In this document: piece after piece, positions 1 through 14,356 of the stretch
How the letters are laid out: every line of letters begins with the position of its first letter
Position numbering within the stretch: position 1 is the first letter of the stretch
Origin: Pratylenchus scribneri
Taxonomy: Eukaryota; Nematoda; Chromadorea; Rhabditida; Pratylenchidae
Direction of reading: 5' to 3'
DNA length: 64,000 nucleotides
NCBI GenBank assembly: GCA_030063045.1
Contig: JAQSEB010000097.1
Span: forward strand, 496,001 to 560,000
Translations under genes and position numbers: made by a program
The notes under the pieces: generated by a model
What the model was told of the DNA's origin: nothing
What the model saw: only the letters and a program-made list of their open reading frames with translations
Databases searched by the model: none

Positions 1-2856
1 TTTTGCATTTGTACTTTCGTCATAATCTTTTCCTTCAATTTCCTCATTTTCAATATAGCCAAAAGCCAATAAACCACCATATGCAAAGTTTCCAACAATT
101 TCTTGAACAATGGGAACCTTTCTGGCATAATATTTCATCTGCAAATAATTTATAAAATTTAGGTTAGGTAATTTTCCAAATTATTGAATCAAATTCATCA
201 GCTTAAGAATTTTCTAAAAAGATACTTTTTGTTTCAAAAGTTTTTTCACATCAAAAAAGTCTATTTTTTGCATAAAAAGTAGTTTTATTTCTAATAAATC
301 AAAAATCGGTTTTAGATCCTATAAACCTTATATCAATTTGTAGATCTCATCGAGACACATCGAACGATATAAAACATGTCAGGTTTTGGTCCAAAATTAA
401 TATTTCAACCCAAGAACTGGAAAATGGCGTAAACGGTTTAAGCTCGCTCTATTCCGATCTAAATTTTTTTTCTCGATGAGATCTACAAAATGGAATAAGG
501 TTTGTAGTGTCTAAAACCGGTTTTTGATTTATTAGAAACAAAAAAACTACTTTTGATGCAAAAGATTTTGTAATGCAAAAACTTTTTTGATGTAAAAAAA
601 TATTTATTCATTTTCTAATGTGAAGAATAATTTCATTTTTTTTAAATAAATCTACTTATAAATTAAATATAAAAAAAGTATGTATTATGTATATGTTGTA
701 AATTTTTTCCTTTAACTTAATTTAGGTCTAAAATGGCAATAAAAAGGGTTACATCATTGTCGGTAAGATCTATTTTATTCACAATATTTCCAATAAAATT
801 TTATAAATTCGACCTCTGCCAATTTCTTCAATTCTGCCTCATCATTTTCGGAATCATGTGCAAATTTTGCAGCACTCAAACCCAATTCGATCATTTCAAA
901 ATGCAATTTAAATTGTTCCATTTCAATTAATTTTGCCAATATTGGTTCCTTCCTTTGCATTTTTAACTTATGAAGAAATTCAGTCTCTTGATTGATTAAA
1001 ATTAATTGTAAATCTTTGTGCAAAATTGGTAATTTCTCATCAATAATTGTTTTTATTTTTCCCAAATCAATGTTTTGTAAAAAATTTTCTTCATTTTTAC
1101 CAAACAATGGAATTTTCCCATCCTCATCCAATGTCAAATATTTTTGCATAAAATTCGTCAATATTTCATTCAGTAATTGATCCATTTCCCTTGGCAGACC
1201 AGATAAATCGACCTTGGATAAAAATTTTAAATTGATTACTTTTTTATATTAAATATATTTTTGTTGGGGTGCGAATTTTTTTTTTGTCCATAAATTTGCA
1301 TTTATTTGTCCATAAAATACAGTTTTGTAACTTTCTTCATATTTTTTCTTAGACCCACAAACCGCTTATATCCATTTTATAGAGCTCATCGAGACGCATC
1401 GATTGATTTTGGTTTGTTGGGGTTTGGTTCATAACCAAAAGAGTTATATACCAATAGTCATAATATGGTTTAAACGGTTTAATACTTTGAATTTTGGCTA
1501 AACCGCGACTAATTATATATCACCGACGCGTCTCAATGAGCTCTATAAAATGGGTATAAGGTTTGGGGGTCTAATAAGATCAAATGAAAAAGATATCCAA
1601 TAAAAACTGATTTATGGGCAGAAAATGTTTTTTCATTTTTGTTGTAATATTCCCTTTTTTTGAATAATTCTTTGAAGAAATTTCATGAGGAGAAAATATA
1701 AATCCTAGTGCTGTAAACTAGTGCTCGTCGCTAAGTTGTCTGATCCGGATTGTATGTCTCTTCAGAGCCTTAGTGATAAATGTGATTCTCTCGTCGGGTA
1801 AAGAACACAAAAAACACAAAGAAACACATGTATTTTTGTGCGAGTATAGAGTGATGATGTCACCCAAGCTCAGCAAAATACATGTGTTTCTTTTGTGTTT
1901 TTTGTGTTCTTTACCCGACGAGAGAATCACATTTATCACTAAGGCTCTGAAGAGACATACAATCCGGATCAGACAACTTAGCGACGAGCACTACTGTAAA
2001 CATGTCCTTAATGGTCTAGTGGTTAGTGTTTCACGGCCCTCACCCTGAAGGCCAGCCTGGTTCGATTCCCTGCCATTTAATTTCATTTTTTCCAGTGTTT
2101 TAATATAATTTTAAAATAATTAAAATATAAAATTTATTTAAAAAAATTATCAAATTTTTCAAATAAATTTTACCCCCGATTTTCCAATCCAATAAATTTT
2201 ATGCAATTTTTTCAATTGACCAAAGGCAAATATCATCGCTTTATTAAATATTTGTTTACGATTCGCATAAATTTTTTCCAATTTTTGTTCATCAATTTCC
2301 TCATCCGCCGTTCGCCATTTGTTCCATTTTTCTGCCTCAATTCTTTTCAAATTTGCCATTTTTTGGTTAATTTCTTCCTTTCCTTTAGCTTGTGGTGTTG
2401 GCAATGAATGATACCAATGGTTGGCCTCATTTTCTCTTTCTGCTGGCATTTTGTAATTTTCATTCACATTCTCATTCTCATCTTTTTGCCACTCTTTAAT
2501 TTCTTCATCTGTCCAAAAAATTTTGCGAAATTCAACAAAATCTTCCTGGGATTTTCTCAAGGCTCTCATTCCCATTTTCAAATCATTTCTCAAACAATAA
2601 CGTTCAACTGGAAAAATAAATATAAATTATTTTTATTTGAATTCCAACCTTCTTCTTTTGTATACCCTCTCGGCCATGTAAGCGGTATTTCGATCAATTG
2701 TGTATGTTTAGGGATTTTTTGTGAAGGTAATGTTGAATATTTGGCCATTGATGGATTAATTTGTTTGGTTAAGGCGAGAAGCTGATTTATATTCTTAAAA
2801 AGACCGCCAAAAGATAATGTAGAAGAAGTCAGTGTTGAATACGAACTTTGTTGCAT
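1..2856 (-). CDS. Unknown multi-exon protein, partial (continues past the left edge)
   Basis: Proposed exons, in transcription order, are 2856-2649, 2607-2174, 1212-814 and 138-1. The 41-bp first intron ends TTTTTCCAG, and the reading phase is kept at all three junctions, giving 393 codons before the edge. The start ATG lies at 2856. The protein begins with a Ser/Thr-rich stretch, has a WPRGYTKEE motif near residue 63, and is then strongly charged and helical-looking, rich in Lys and Glu with many Trp and Tyr (residues 70-215), with a Leu-rich acidic part after residue 215. There is no signal peptide and I recognise no domain; the N-terminus could be a mitochondrial presequence, but that is a guess. 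Introns two and three (1213-2173 and 139-813) are long because they hold the inverted-repeat elements described below. The 814-1212 part could instead be a separate gene; splice phase is the only link. Confidence 0.5.
241..600. repeat. Inverted-repeat (fold-back) element with TCATCGAG core
   Basis: Bases about 241-354 pair with about 472-600 in inverted orientation. The arms share TTTCTAATAAATCAAAAA, an ACCTTAT block and GTAGATCTCATCGAG. It lies inside an intron of the left-edge gene. No transposase is encoded, and I see no clear target duplication. Confidence 0.65.
1285..1625. repeat. Inverted-repeat element related to the one at 241-600
   Basis: The arms, around 1310-1405 and 1525-1625, are inverted copies containing CATTTTATAGAGCTCAT and TTAGACCC. 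The arm order (TTAGACCC, then AAACC, TTATA, CATTTT, then AGCTCATCGAG) matches the element at 241-600, so the two are diverged relatives. It sits in an intron of the left-edge gene. Confidence 0.65.
1719..1993. mobile_element. hAT-type fold-back MITE with 8-bp target duplication
   Basis: The element begins TAGTGCTCGTCGC and ends in its inverted complement. The near-perfect arms are about 115 bp each, around a loop of about 40 bp. It is flanked on both sides by the direct repeat CTGTAAAC (1711-1718 and 1994-2001). An 8-bp duplication and ends fitting YARNG are the mark of the hAT superfamily. It has no coding capacity; open frames across it are products of the palindrome. Confidence 0.8.
2005..2076 (+). 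tRNA. tRNA-Glu(CTC)-like sequence, degenerate
   Basis: The D-arm TGGTCTAGTGGTTAG, an anticodon loop with CTC at 2039-2041 and a perfect B box GGTTCGATTCC are all present in tRNA-Glu order and spacing. The 3' side does not pair with the 5' acceptor strand TCCTTAA, and the T stem has mismatches. It is therefore probably a tRNA pseudogene or the head of a tRNA-derived SINE. It lies immediately 3' of the hAT MITE. Confidence 0.5.
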
Positions 2857-2977
2857 CTTTAAATAAATAAATACAAAATTATTAAATGGTGGAATCGGCA
2901 TCAGAATTCTGGGTGAGGACCATCAATTCATTAAAATGGCTATATGCTTATTAGGAAATTTAGTAATGCGTACGATG

Positions 2978-3229
2978 GTACTTATATTTGGTTTACATCC
3001 CCCTTTTCCTCAAGAAGGAAAAAGTGAAGGAAAAGTGAAGGGTCCCCCTTTTGGGGCATCAGGATCAGGATTAGGAATAGGGTCATTAGGTTACGGATAT
3101 GATCGGATTCGGATAAATATCAATCATTTCATGTAATGCCTACCCTATTCCTAACAAAAGGGGGACCATCAATTTTCCTTCGCATTTTCATTCTTGAGGA
3201 AAAACGAGATGTAAACCAAATAAGTATCA
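2978..3229. repeat. Fold-back element
   Basis: The outer arms ACTTATATTTGGTTTACATC (2978 onward) and GATGTAAACCAAATAAGTAT (ending near 3229) are inverted copies. Inner blocks (TTTTCCTC, and GGTCCCCCTTTT against AAAAGGGGGACC) also pair. It has no gene. Its end and its CATCCCC-TTTT block resemble the fold-back element at 6925-7137. Confidence 0.6.
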
Positions 3230-3423
3230 GTTTGATTAACAAATGATTTAATTGAAAATTGCAAAAAGTTATCACAAAAAATTGGAAAAAAAAGATTAAA
3301 ATCGGGAAATTTACGCTTTTTTGACAAATTATTTTTGAGATCATTCACTTCGATATTAAAATTTTCTGCGGTATTTAAATTACTTGAAAGATTGTTATAT
3401 TATAAAACAGGCCTCACAAAATT

Positions 3424-3717
3424 TCAAATTAAATAAATGAATCTAACATTTTGAAAAGCGGAAACTGGCGAAGCTACATTCGAAGAAGGTCGCGAAGATG
3501 GAAATTTGCTGCCGTTGTTTGAATGCAACTGTTTAGCCGAAGATATTACTCTTAACAAATTTTCCTGAATTGGATTGTTTCCAAATATTGTTGATTGCTT
3601 TGACTTCAACAATCCCTGTTTGATCATTGTCCTAGCTATTTGTGGAAATTTTGTTGTTTGACCATTTTCAAAGGAAATGATTAAAATTAATATAAGGCTT
3701 AAAAAGCTCGAATTCAT
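3424..3717 (-). CDS. Small putative secreted protein
   Basis: An ATG at 3717 opens a 97-codon frame. It starts with a clear secretion signal (residues 1-20, Leu/Ile-rich core, then an N-G-Q-T-T cleavage region). The rest is basic and Ser/Asn-rich with no cysteines. A GT donor after the Phe-Gln-Asn near residue 91 may mean that this is only exon 1 and that the last seven codons are intron read-through; I found no downstream exon with a matching phase. I do not recognise a family. The signal peptide is the main support. Confidence 0.4.
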   Translation of the reverse strand: MNSSFLSLILILIISFENGQTTKFPQIARTMIKQGLLKSKQSTIFGNNPIQENLLRVISSAKQLHSNNGSKFPSSRPSSNVASPVSAFQNVRFIYLI

Positions 3718-5122
3718 CCCTCTGGAAAAAATTAATTATAATGATTGATTAATGGGGATGATAATTAATTTAAAACATTGAATTTATGTACCTAAACATT
3801 GTAGAAAATTTGGTATTTTTTATGGTCATGGCAATAAAAGGTGATTAAATCAGGTTTATTTGTAAACCTGACCCTAGCCCTGATTCTTACCCGAATCGTA
3901 CTAATTTTTCCTTACGGAGAAATTTTATGGTTTAAAAAATGCCAATTTTAGTATCAAAAATTTTGAATAAATTCAATGATTTAATGAATAAATTAATATT
4001 TAAAATTAAATTAAAGTGATGAGTCAAAAACACTCTCAACGGATTTTTTGGTTCTTTTTGTATGAAATATACCTTTTGAGATTGTGTTTTCAATTGTTTA
4101 TTCATAACAAAGTGACGCTCGCCCCGATGCCACATCATTTTTTGTTGATGGAATCCATTGATGAATGTGATGTGATGAGTTGATGTGCGCGAAATTCGAG
4201 AAATACTCTTCTAAATTGGGGGAAAAGAAATAGGCAAAATGCAAGAGATGGTGGAAAATGCCAAAAAAGATGGAGATCGACAGGGCAATCGGCATTTTTT
4301 GGCATATGAAAATTGGATGGGAAAGGAAGGAAAAACCGAGAAAGAGAAGGGGAGAGACTTTTAGAGTGAAATGAGTGAGAGAATGGAGGATTTTTGGATT
4401 AGTTGAGGCTTGAGGTATACTCGATCGAGAAATTCAGGGGATCGGCAAGAGGACCTGCTGGTCGAGAATGGATGAAGAGCACCCTCATCAGCAGATTGAG
4501 TCGAGATCGAGAAATTGATAAGGACGAACGACGAAGAAGGGTTGGGGTTGGGGATGGGCGATGGGCGCCCGCGGTCCCAAAGGTGGTGGAAGGAGAAGGA
4601 ATGAAGAGAGGAGGATGGATAGATGGACCCTGAGGATGGAAGAGGGGTTTTTATTAAATAATTATATAACTTAATAATAATTATTTTTATTTAATTAAGT
4701 CTAATGAATTAATATGAAGGAAAAGAAGGATTTGGAAATAATGGGGAGTGTAGGGTGGGGGGTTGAATTAGCAGAAGAGATGTAAAAGGGGTGAAATTTT
4801 TTAGATTTTTTCTATATAATTTTGATCTTTTTCATCGATTGATTTTTTTGAACAAAAATCAAATGAATGGAAAAATTTATACTCTCGAATATTTTAATTT
4901 TTTTTTGACAAAATTTTAATTTATATTTAAATTGAACAAAAATACAACATAAACAAAAGCTTTTAATTTGAAAAAAATGTTTGAGATTTTGTGATTATTT
5001 TTTGGAAGGAATTTCCATTCTTTGCTGCATTTTTGAATATTTTTTCAGGCACTTTTCTCGTTTTCAATCTCTTTTTGTTTTGCATATCAAAGTCAAAGTC
5101 AACAAAATATATCAATGAGGAA
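3718..5122. other. Intergenic, no gene supported
   Basis: Only short frames without splice support are present. Bases 4310-4640 are strikingly purine-rich on the plus strand (GGA/GAA runs). Their 76-codon open frame has no signal, domain or relative that I can see. Confidence 0.5.
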
Positions 5123-5926
5123 TCATTCTTTCCGCCTTTGCAGCCCAAACAATAAATGTTCAAGTGGGAATTGGCTGCTGCTGTCCGAAATTGAGCGACG
5201 CATTCTTGATGTGCAACATCTGGAATGATTGAATAAAATTTTATTTTAATTTTTATGCTAATTTATATTAGAACACAAATCAAAGTTTATTTTAATTTCA
5301 AACGTCACACTGGGATTTTGGCAAACCTTTTTATTTTTGCTTATCTTATTTTCGTTTTTAGACTTATTAAATCTAACCAACTGTGAACTAATCTATATTT
5401 GGAATTTATGGAATATTGACGAATAAATGATAAATTTATTTCTTTATCTATTTTAATCCGTCATAAAAAAAAAGAATTTTCAATGCTTATATTTGATATT
5501 TTATGTCAAAAATTGCCATTAAATTAGAGAAAAAATTTGAAGATTGGCTAATTAAATTCATCCTAGCCCAGACTTAAAAAAATATTTTTCGTACCTGAAC
5601 TAATTATTTTTGTATTACTTTAAGATTTTGGACTGTTAACTAATTTGTAACGAAAACAAATATTTTTGCCAATTAATTCCGTCGAAAATTTTTGTTTTTT
5701 TTATAATTCTTGGAATTCAATTTTACAATTTTTTTGCTCCCATTGAAAATTCATTTCCGTACCTGGCACAGAGTCGTTCCCTTCGGTACCGGGCACAGCT
5801 GGGCCCACATTGGCAGAGGTCAATTTGAATGGTGCCCTCTGCACTCCAAGCAAATGCCAAAATGATTAATAATATTGTTGCCAAAAGGACGAGGGCAATT
5901 TGCATTTTTATACTTCTTTTAGTCAT
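5123..5926 (-). CDS. Putative secreted six-cysteine peptide precursor
   Basis: Two exons, 5926-5763 and 5219-5123, are joined by a GTACG donor and a TTCCAG acceptor with phase kept, giving 86 residues. Residues 8-29 form a strong signal peptide. The following segment has cysteines at 38, 40, 44, 53, 56 and 57 (spacing C-x-C-x3-C-x8-C-x2-C-C). It ends in a basic Arg-Met-Arg-Arg site and then a tail ending Gln-Arg-Arg-Lys-Glu. Six cysteines between a signal peptide and dibasic sites suggest a small disulfide-bonded secreted peptide, such as a neuropeptide or hormone. The final Cys-Cys loosely recalls insect trissin, but the spacing differs and I do not claim homology. Reading through the intron would remove the last two cysteines. 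There may be an earlier exon, but the signal peptide argues for the ATG at 5926, or at 5905. Confidence 0.55.
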
Positions 5927-6924
5927 TTTTGGGATAAATTTGGAAAATTTGGAAATTTTCTGAAAAAATTTGTTGAATTGATATTTATTTTGGCAAATTT
6001 TGAGGTCATTTATATATTGGAAAATAATACAATTTACATTTAAATTCTGACAATTTTGCTATAATTTTGTGACCATTTTCTGACAATTTAGGTCATTTTT
6101 TATATTTGGAAAAAATTTAAATGAACTAATTTGAATAAATTGTATTTAAAAAGGAAATTTTGGACTTAAATATTTTCATAAATTCTCACAAATTTTTATT
6201 AAATTGAACCAATCCTCTTGCCAGTGCCAATCCCCCTTTGGCACATGCAAAATTAAATTAAATTAATTCGAATTTGAGACATCAAAAAGTATGAAAAATG
6301 GACGAAATTGCAATGCGAGATGCAGGGAAATAAAAATAAATTTTTTATGCGCGCGGCACTCCTTATTTTCCCACCAATTTGCCTCATTTTTAACCCAACT
6401 TTTTTGTGCGTTGTTTGGGGCGAATTTAAATGAGAAAATTATATTTTCTTATAAATTAAATTTGGCTATAATGAAATTTTTTACACACGCCAATGTCCAA
6501 ATAAAAATAAAATTATTTATTAAATTATTTTTGAGGGAGGGAGGCTATAATACGGAATTAATATGAAAAATAAATGGATAAAATTTTGGTCCAGTAAAAT
6601 CATAAATTCAACTCAAAATAAAATGTGTTGTGATTGTGATCTTTGTGGGCAAAAAACCGGCTCATTTTTCCCATTTAATTAATGATGACGTGCAAAAGGA
6701 AAAGAGCTCATATATTTGCTTGGTGCATTTTTTCGGAAATGACGATTAATATTTTGGTCCTACCCGAATTTTATGCGGTGACTAATTTTTCGTCTATCTT
6801 TTAATTATAAAAATGATTGCTCTCAAAGCCGGTTTCGGTTTCAAAAATCGATGCAATATAAAACCAAAATTGGGAATTTTTACTCAAAAAAAAGAAAATT
6901 GGAAAACTGAAAACAACCTTTTCA
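5927..6924. other. Intergenic, no gene supported
   Basis: AT-rich sequence with scattered short frames on both strands. None has a signal peptide, a recognisable domain or matching splice signals. Confidence 0.5.
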
Positions 6925-7137
6925 GGTACTTATCCAGTTTGTATCCCCTTTTTTGGAAAGTGCTTGGTCCCCACCCTTTGGTTTTAGGGTTTGGGTTTAG
7001 GATACCGTAAGATGATTCCTACTCCATCCTATCCATAACCCAGCCCTGATTGACCCTAATCCGAAATATGACAAACCATAGTGGGGACAGGGGACCAAGC
7101 ACTTTCCAAAAAAGGGGATACAAACTGGATAATACCC
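6925..7137. repeat. Fold-back element
   Basis: Bases 6931-6972 (TATCCAGTTTGTATCCCC through GCTTGGTCCC) are the inverted complement of 7091-7132, nearly perfectly, around a loop of about 120 bp. There is no open frame of interest. It shares GGTACTTAT and CCCC-TTTT blocks with the element at 2978-3229. Confidence 0.7.
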
Positions 7138-7494
7138 TTTTTCAAAAACCGAAAACCGGGCCAAATTCACATTCGAAAAACCGACTTTTAGTAGCCCTAA
7201 CTAAAAAAAACTTTCATATCATAGAGCCTATCTCTTCTCTAGAGCATTTAGATAGCAAAATGGTCGAATCAAATATTGGAAAAAAAACTGGCAAATATAA
7301 ACGAAAATTTCCCGATTTTGGCCTATTTTACTGTTTTTGTGTATAAGATTTTGTAATTTACAATTAAATCCAATACATTTAGAATTAACTCAGCCACATC
7401 CACAAAGCTATAAATGATTCCAAATTATTAAATTTGTAACTAATATTTAACTTCAGAAATTAGTTCGGTGAGCTAAATTCGTTCCAATGAAAAA

Positions 7495-7712
7495 GTAAAA
7501 CCTCTCTTTAATTCCCCACCTTCGATTTTGAAGATTCATAGCTCTTGGTAGGGCTTACTTTTAAAAAAATTTTATTGCAGTTCTCTAAAATTCTACAAAA
7601 TCCGGTATATAATTTGTCAAAAATGTTAATAAATTAAGAAGCTATACCTCAAAATTTTGCAATTTTATGTTGAAAAATAATCCCCTCATGGTGAATTAAA
7701 AGAAGTTATATG
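7495..7712 (-). repeat. Tc1/mariner-like MITE, family copy 1 (reverse)
   Basis: The inverted ends CTCTTTAATTCCCCA and GAATTAAAAGAAGT, plus an interior with GCAGTTCTCTAAAATTCT and GATTCATAGCTCTT, match the reverse complement of the elements at 21781-22021 and 13160-13390. It is a non-coding short element. Confidence 0.6.
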
Positions 7713-9700
7713 TATATGGTATTATTTGATTAAAATATTTTCACAGAAAATATTTACTAAATAAACAGAGTGTATATTGATCCAATTAAAAATTGTTTTT
7801 AATAGATTAATTTATAATTAAATTATTTAGAAAAACTACAAGAATATATAATTTTGGTACCCAAATTTATCAAAAAAAGACAATGAAATTATCGTCAAAA
7901 AAAGGGAAAATATTAGTGACATTTTTTGGTAAATTAAATTAATTTTTTGACCAAATTAGAAACAATAATAATAATAATTTGTATTTTCTGTTGAGAATAT
8001 TTTTATATTATAAATTTGAATGAAATGCATGCGACTTTTGGCATATAAAATGGAATTGGAATAAATATAAAATGTGAAGAAATTTTTGAGGAAATTTTTG
8101 AAATTTGGCTCACGCAATTTTATTATTGTAAAATGAAGGAACAATTAGGGAAAATGAAGGCGAAAAAATTTGTATGTCCATATTTTTATTTTTATTTTTT
8201 AATTTTAATACATTTTTTTTCGTATTTTATGTTCTTTGGTTACAATAATTTTGGGAAAATAAAATAAATTTATAAAGAAAATGTGTGGTCTTTTGGAAAA
8301 TTGAAATGATGTAATTTAAAGTGAAAATCACGAAAATGCTAAAATAAATACTTTGGGAATTCACATGCAAAACCATTTACAATTTTGGAAAGAAAATATT
8401 TCTCTTCCAATCTCTTCTTTAATAATAACTCCAATTATTTTTGAACAAATAAGGAAAAACCCACACGCAAATTTGCCCCATAGTGGATTAAATAAATGGA
8501 AATAATGTGCATTTTTTGAAATACTATAGATGGCAAAAAGTTGACTTTTAGACCATTTTTAATTGTAAATATATATTTGCGGCAATCATCAAATTGAATT
8601 AATTTTTAGTTAATTTAGGCCGCCTATATATTGAAATATTTTTTATGAATTTTGGGACAAGTGAAAAAATTAATAAAAATATAATATTCTAAAATATTCT
8701 CCTTATACTAGATTTGGAATTTTTGACAGACATGCTGAATTTTGTTTAAATTCTAAAATCTTTTTTTGATTGTTAAGAGGAAAGTACTGCTAATGAAAAG
8801 AATTTCCTGAATAGATGCCATATATAAAATTTGCTGCCACAATAATTAATCCTTTTAGCCGTCCATTAAACAAAAATTTTATCAAATATAGCAAAAATAT
8901 GGATAAATGGGGTCGCATGGGACATATTGCGTAACAGATTTTATAAAATATGGAAATAGCCGAAAATGTTGCCTTCTTATTTAAATTCTTCTATTTTTAT
9001 TGCTTTTTCTTTGCATTTATCCCCGGAAGTCACATCGCAGGATTATTCTTTGGAAAAAGCTCAGATTTGGAAAATGTTATTTAGGGAAATTTTATGGCTG
9101 TGAAAAACAATGTGGGAAATTATTTTTTGCACCTAAAGGCCACAAGGAAATTATTGTTTTCCACTCGCCTAAAAAACAATCCCCAATTTGGTCTGCGCGG
9201 GTTTCGTCCTCTTCCTCTTTTAAGTCATAATCCGCTTAAATCCCCGGCATTTTGGTCTAATACTAGGACACAAAAAAAAGCTTTGAAAATTATTCCCTCT
9301 TTCTATATTATTTATTAGGGCTAAATGACCGAGAATTTGTTCAAGAATTTTCTTTTGGTTATTTTGGGTGTCTGCGTATTTTGGCCATTGTCTGGGACTT
9401 ATTTTTGCTTTAGCGATTATAGAATATTTTTCAATTTTTTAATTTGCGATCCATTTCGTTCGTATTTTGTCTCATAACATTTCCGGCATTCCGGGAAAAA
9501 TAACTTTTCTAGACCCATCAATTTTCGTCAAATATAAAATAAATAAAATTAAAAATAAATTTTTCAACTTTGATTGAAAAATTGTTCAATTTTATAGAAA
9601 TTTTTAAATTTCGGAAATCTATTTGCCAAATTTTATTCATTAAATTTATTTCATTCATCATTTTAATATTTTCTATCATAATATCATTTTTCATCAATTT
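7713..9700. other. Intergenic, no gene supported
   Basis: AT-rich. I see no exon with coding-like composition. It is the 3' flank of the collagen gene. Confidence 0.5.
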
Positions 9701-12678
<2,978 letters not shown>

Positions 12679-13159
12679 TGAGGGTTTTAATAAAATTTTG
12701 AAAAAATACCTTAATAACAAAATGATAAAAGAATAAATAAATAATAATTATTAAACATAATTTTTATTAAATTTACCAAATAAAAATCATCTTTTTTTTG
12801 TTTGGAAAAATCAGCATTTTTTGTTGCCATAAAATGTCGCCAAAATCTTATACTTTTAATAATACTATTTTATAAAATAAGACATTCTCTATTAATTCTG
12901 GTACTTATTAATAATATGTAATCAGATATTTTAGGTCAACTGGGGAAAAGTAAAGGTAGGTTAAACCCATGGATCATCATCCTATAGAGAGTTATAATAA
13001 GATTCTTTTATGGGATAGGATATCAATTACCATCTCATATAACCCTAACCAAAAGCACTCGAACCCTTCATTAAAAAATTAAGAAACACCTTCATTTCTT
13101 AAGTCCAAGTGTTTTTGCTACAAGAATTGCCAAATTTTCAAAATGTTGAATTACCATAT

Positions 13160-13390
13160 AGTCTCTTTTAATACCCCACGGGGAATTATTTCTACCAGAC
13201 AAAAATAGAGAAAATATGGGGTCTAATTCATTAATTTTTGGATATTTTTCTAAAAATTATAGCGGATTTTATAGTGCTTTAGGGAAAAATGCAATAAAAA
13301 ATTTTACTTAAAGTTAACCTTTCAAGAGATATGAATCCTCAAAGTCGAGCGTGGAGTATTTTTACAGAATGGAGTATTAAAAGAGAATTT
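13160..13390 (+). repeat. Tc1/mariner-like MITE, family copy 2
   Basis: The ends TCTCTTTTAATACCCCA and GGAGTATTAAAAGAGAA are inverted copies. The interior (GGGTCTAA, TTTTTGGATATTTTT, TGAATCCTCAAAGTCG) aligns colinearly with 21781-22021. It has no coding capacity. Confidence 0.65.
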
Positions 13391-14356
13391 AAGGTATTAA
13401 TAATTAAATTTTTGCTCCCCGACTATATTTCCATGGCCTATCTTCTCACAAAAATTCCCTTTATAAGCCAAATTTTTTATTGCATTCGCGAAATTTCTAT
13501 GGAGGAAATTGTTTGATTAGCAATGCGCGGAAAGGAAGAAATGAAGGAAGGAAAAGGGATTTGTACAGCTTTATGAATGGTGGGAAGATTGCTTTTGGTC
13601 GATTTTTTTACTAAAAGAAGTGTTCGCGAAGGCAGAACGAAGACTCCCTCCGGGCAAATTGCGTTCAGCCGATGGATGAACAATCACCAAAATTTGGGAA
13701 TGTAGAAAGAAAAGGGAGGATGGAAGGAAGCTGGAAATAATAAAAACGGAAGAAAAAATAGCCACCATTCGGGGGATCATGGGACTGGCGGAGTAATGGC
13801 TAATGACGGTGTATGGGTGGATTAGGATCAAGAAATTGGAGAGGGCCGAACATTAATTCATTCAATGGATGGGGTAAAGACGGATTAGCCAACAATTTGC
13901 AAAAGATCAGAATTCAGTGGAATTAGAAGATACAATTCACATTAATTTTTTGAGTTTTTTTTTATTTTTTAATTTATAAAGCAGCTTTACCTCAATTAGC
14001 GATTGTATTAAATGGTCTAATATCGATCGTATAATTTATACTAATATTTTATTGGGCTAGTATATTTGTGTGATAAGATTTAAAATTTAAGTCTAATTTG
14101 GCCAATTTAATGGTTTTAAGAATGCTGATATTTTAATTCGAATTTAGTAGAAAATAAACAATAAAAAATTAACCTGTTTAAAATTATTGTGAATTAAAAA
14201 TATGAAAGATAATATACCTAATAGCCAATATTAAAAATAATTCAAATATTTAATCCTTATTCATTTAAAATTCGAACATCCCTGAAGTTCATATTTATCC
14301 ACATAAATTATTTCACATATAGTCATATTATTTATCCAATATATTTTTCATTCTCC
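13391..14356. other. Intergenic, no gene supported
   Basis: Bases 13500-13870 are purine-rich on the plus strand (GGAAGGAA-type runs). Their complementary-strand open frame looks like a composition artefact. Nothing else stands out. Confidence 0.5.

Noticed and set aside
4403..4633. An Arg/Gly-rich 76-codon frame
   Set aside because: It lies in a purine-rich low-complexity stretch with no start context, splice site, signal peptide or relative.
12777..12830. An ATG-led 18-codon piece upstream of the collagen that could be its first exon
   Set aside because: No acceptor before the next exon keeps the phase, and the exon starting at 12678 already begins with Met and the usual N-terminal pattern.
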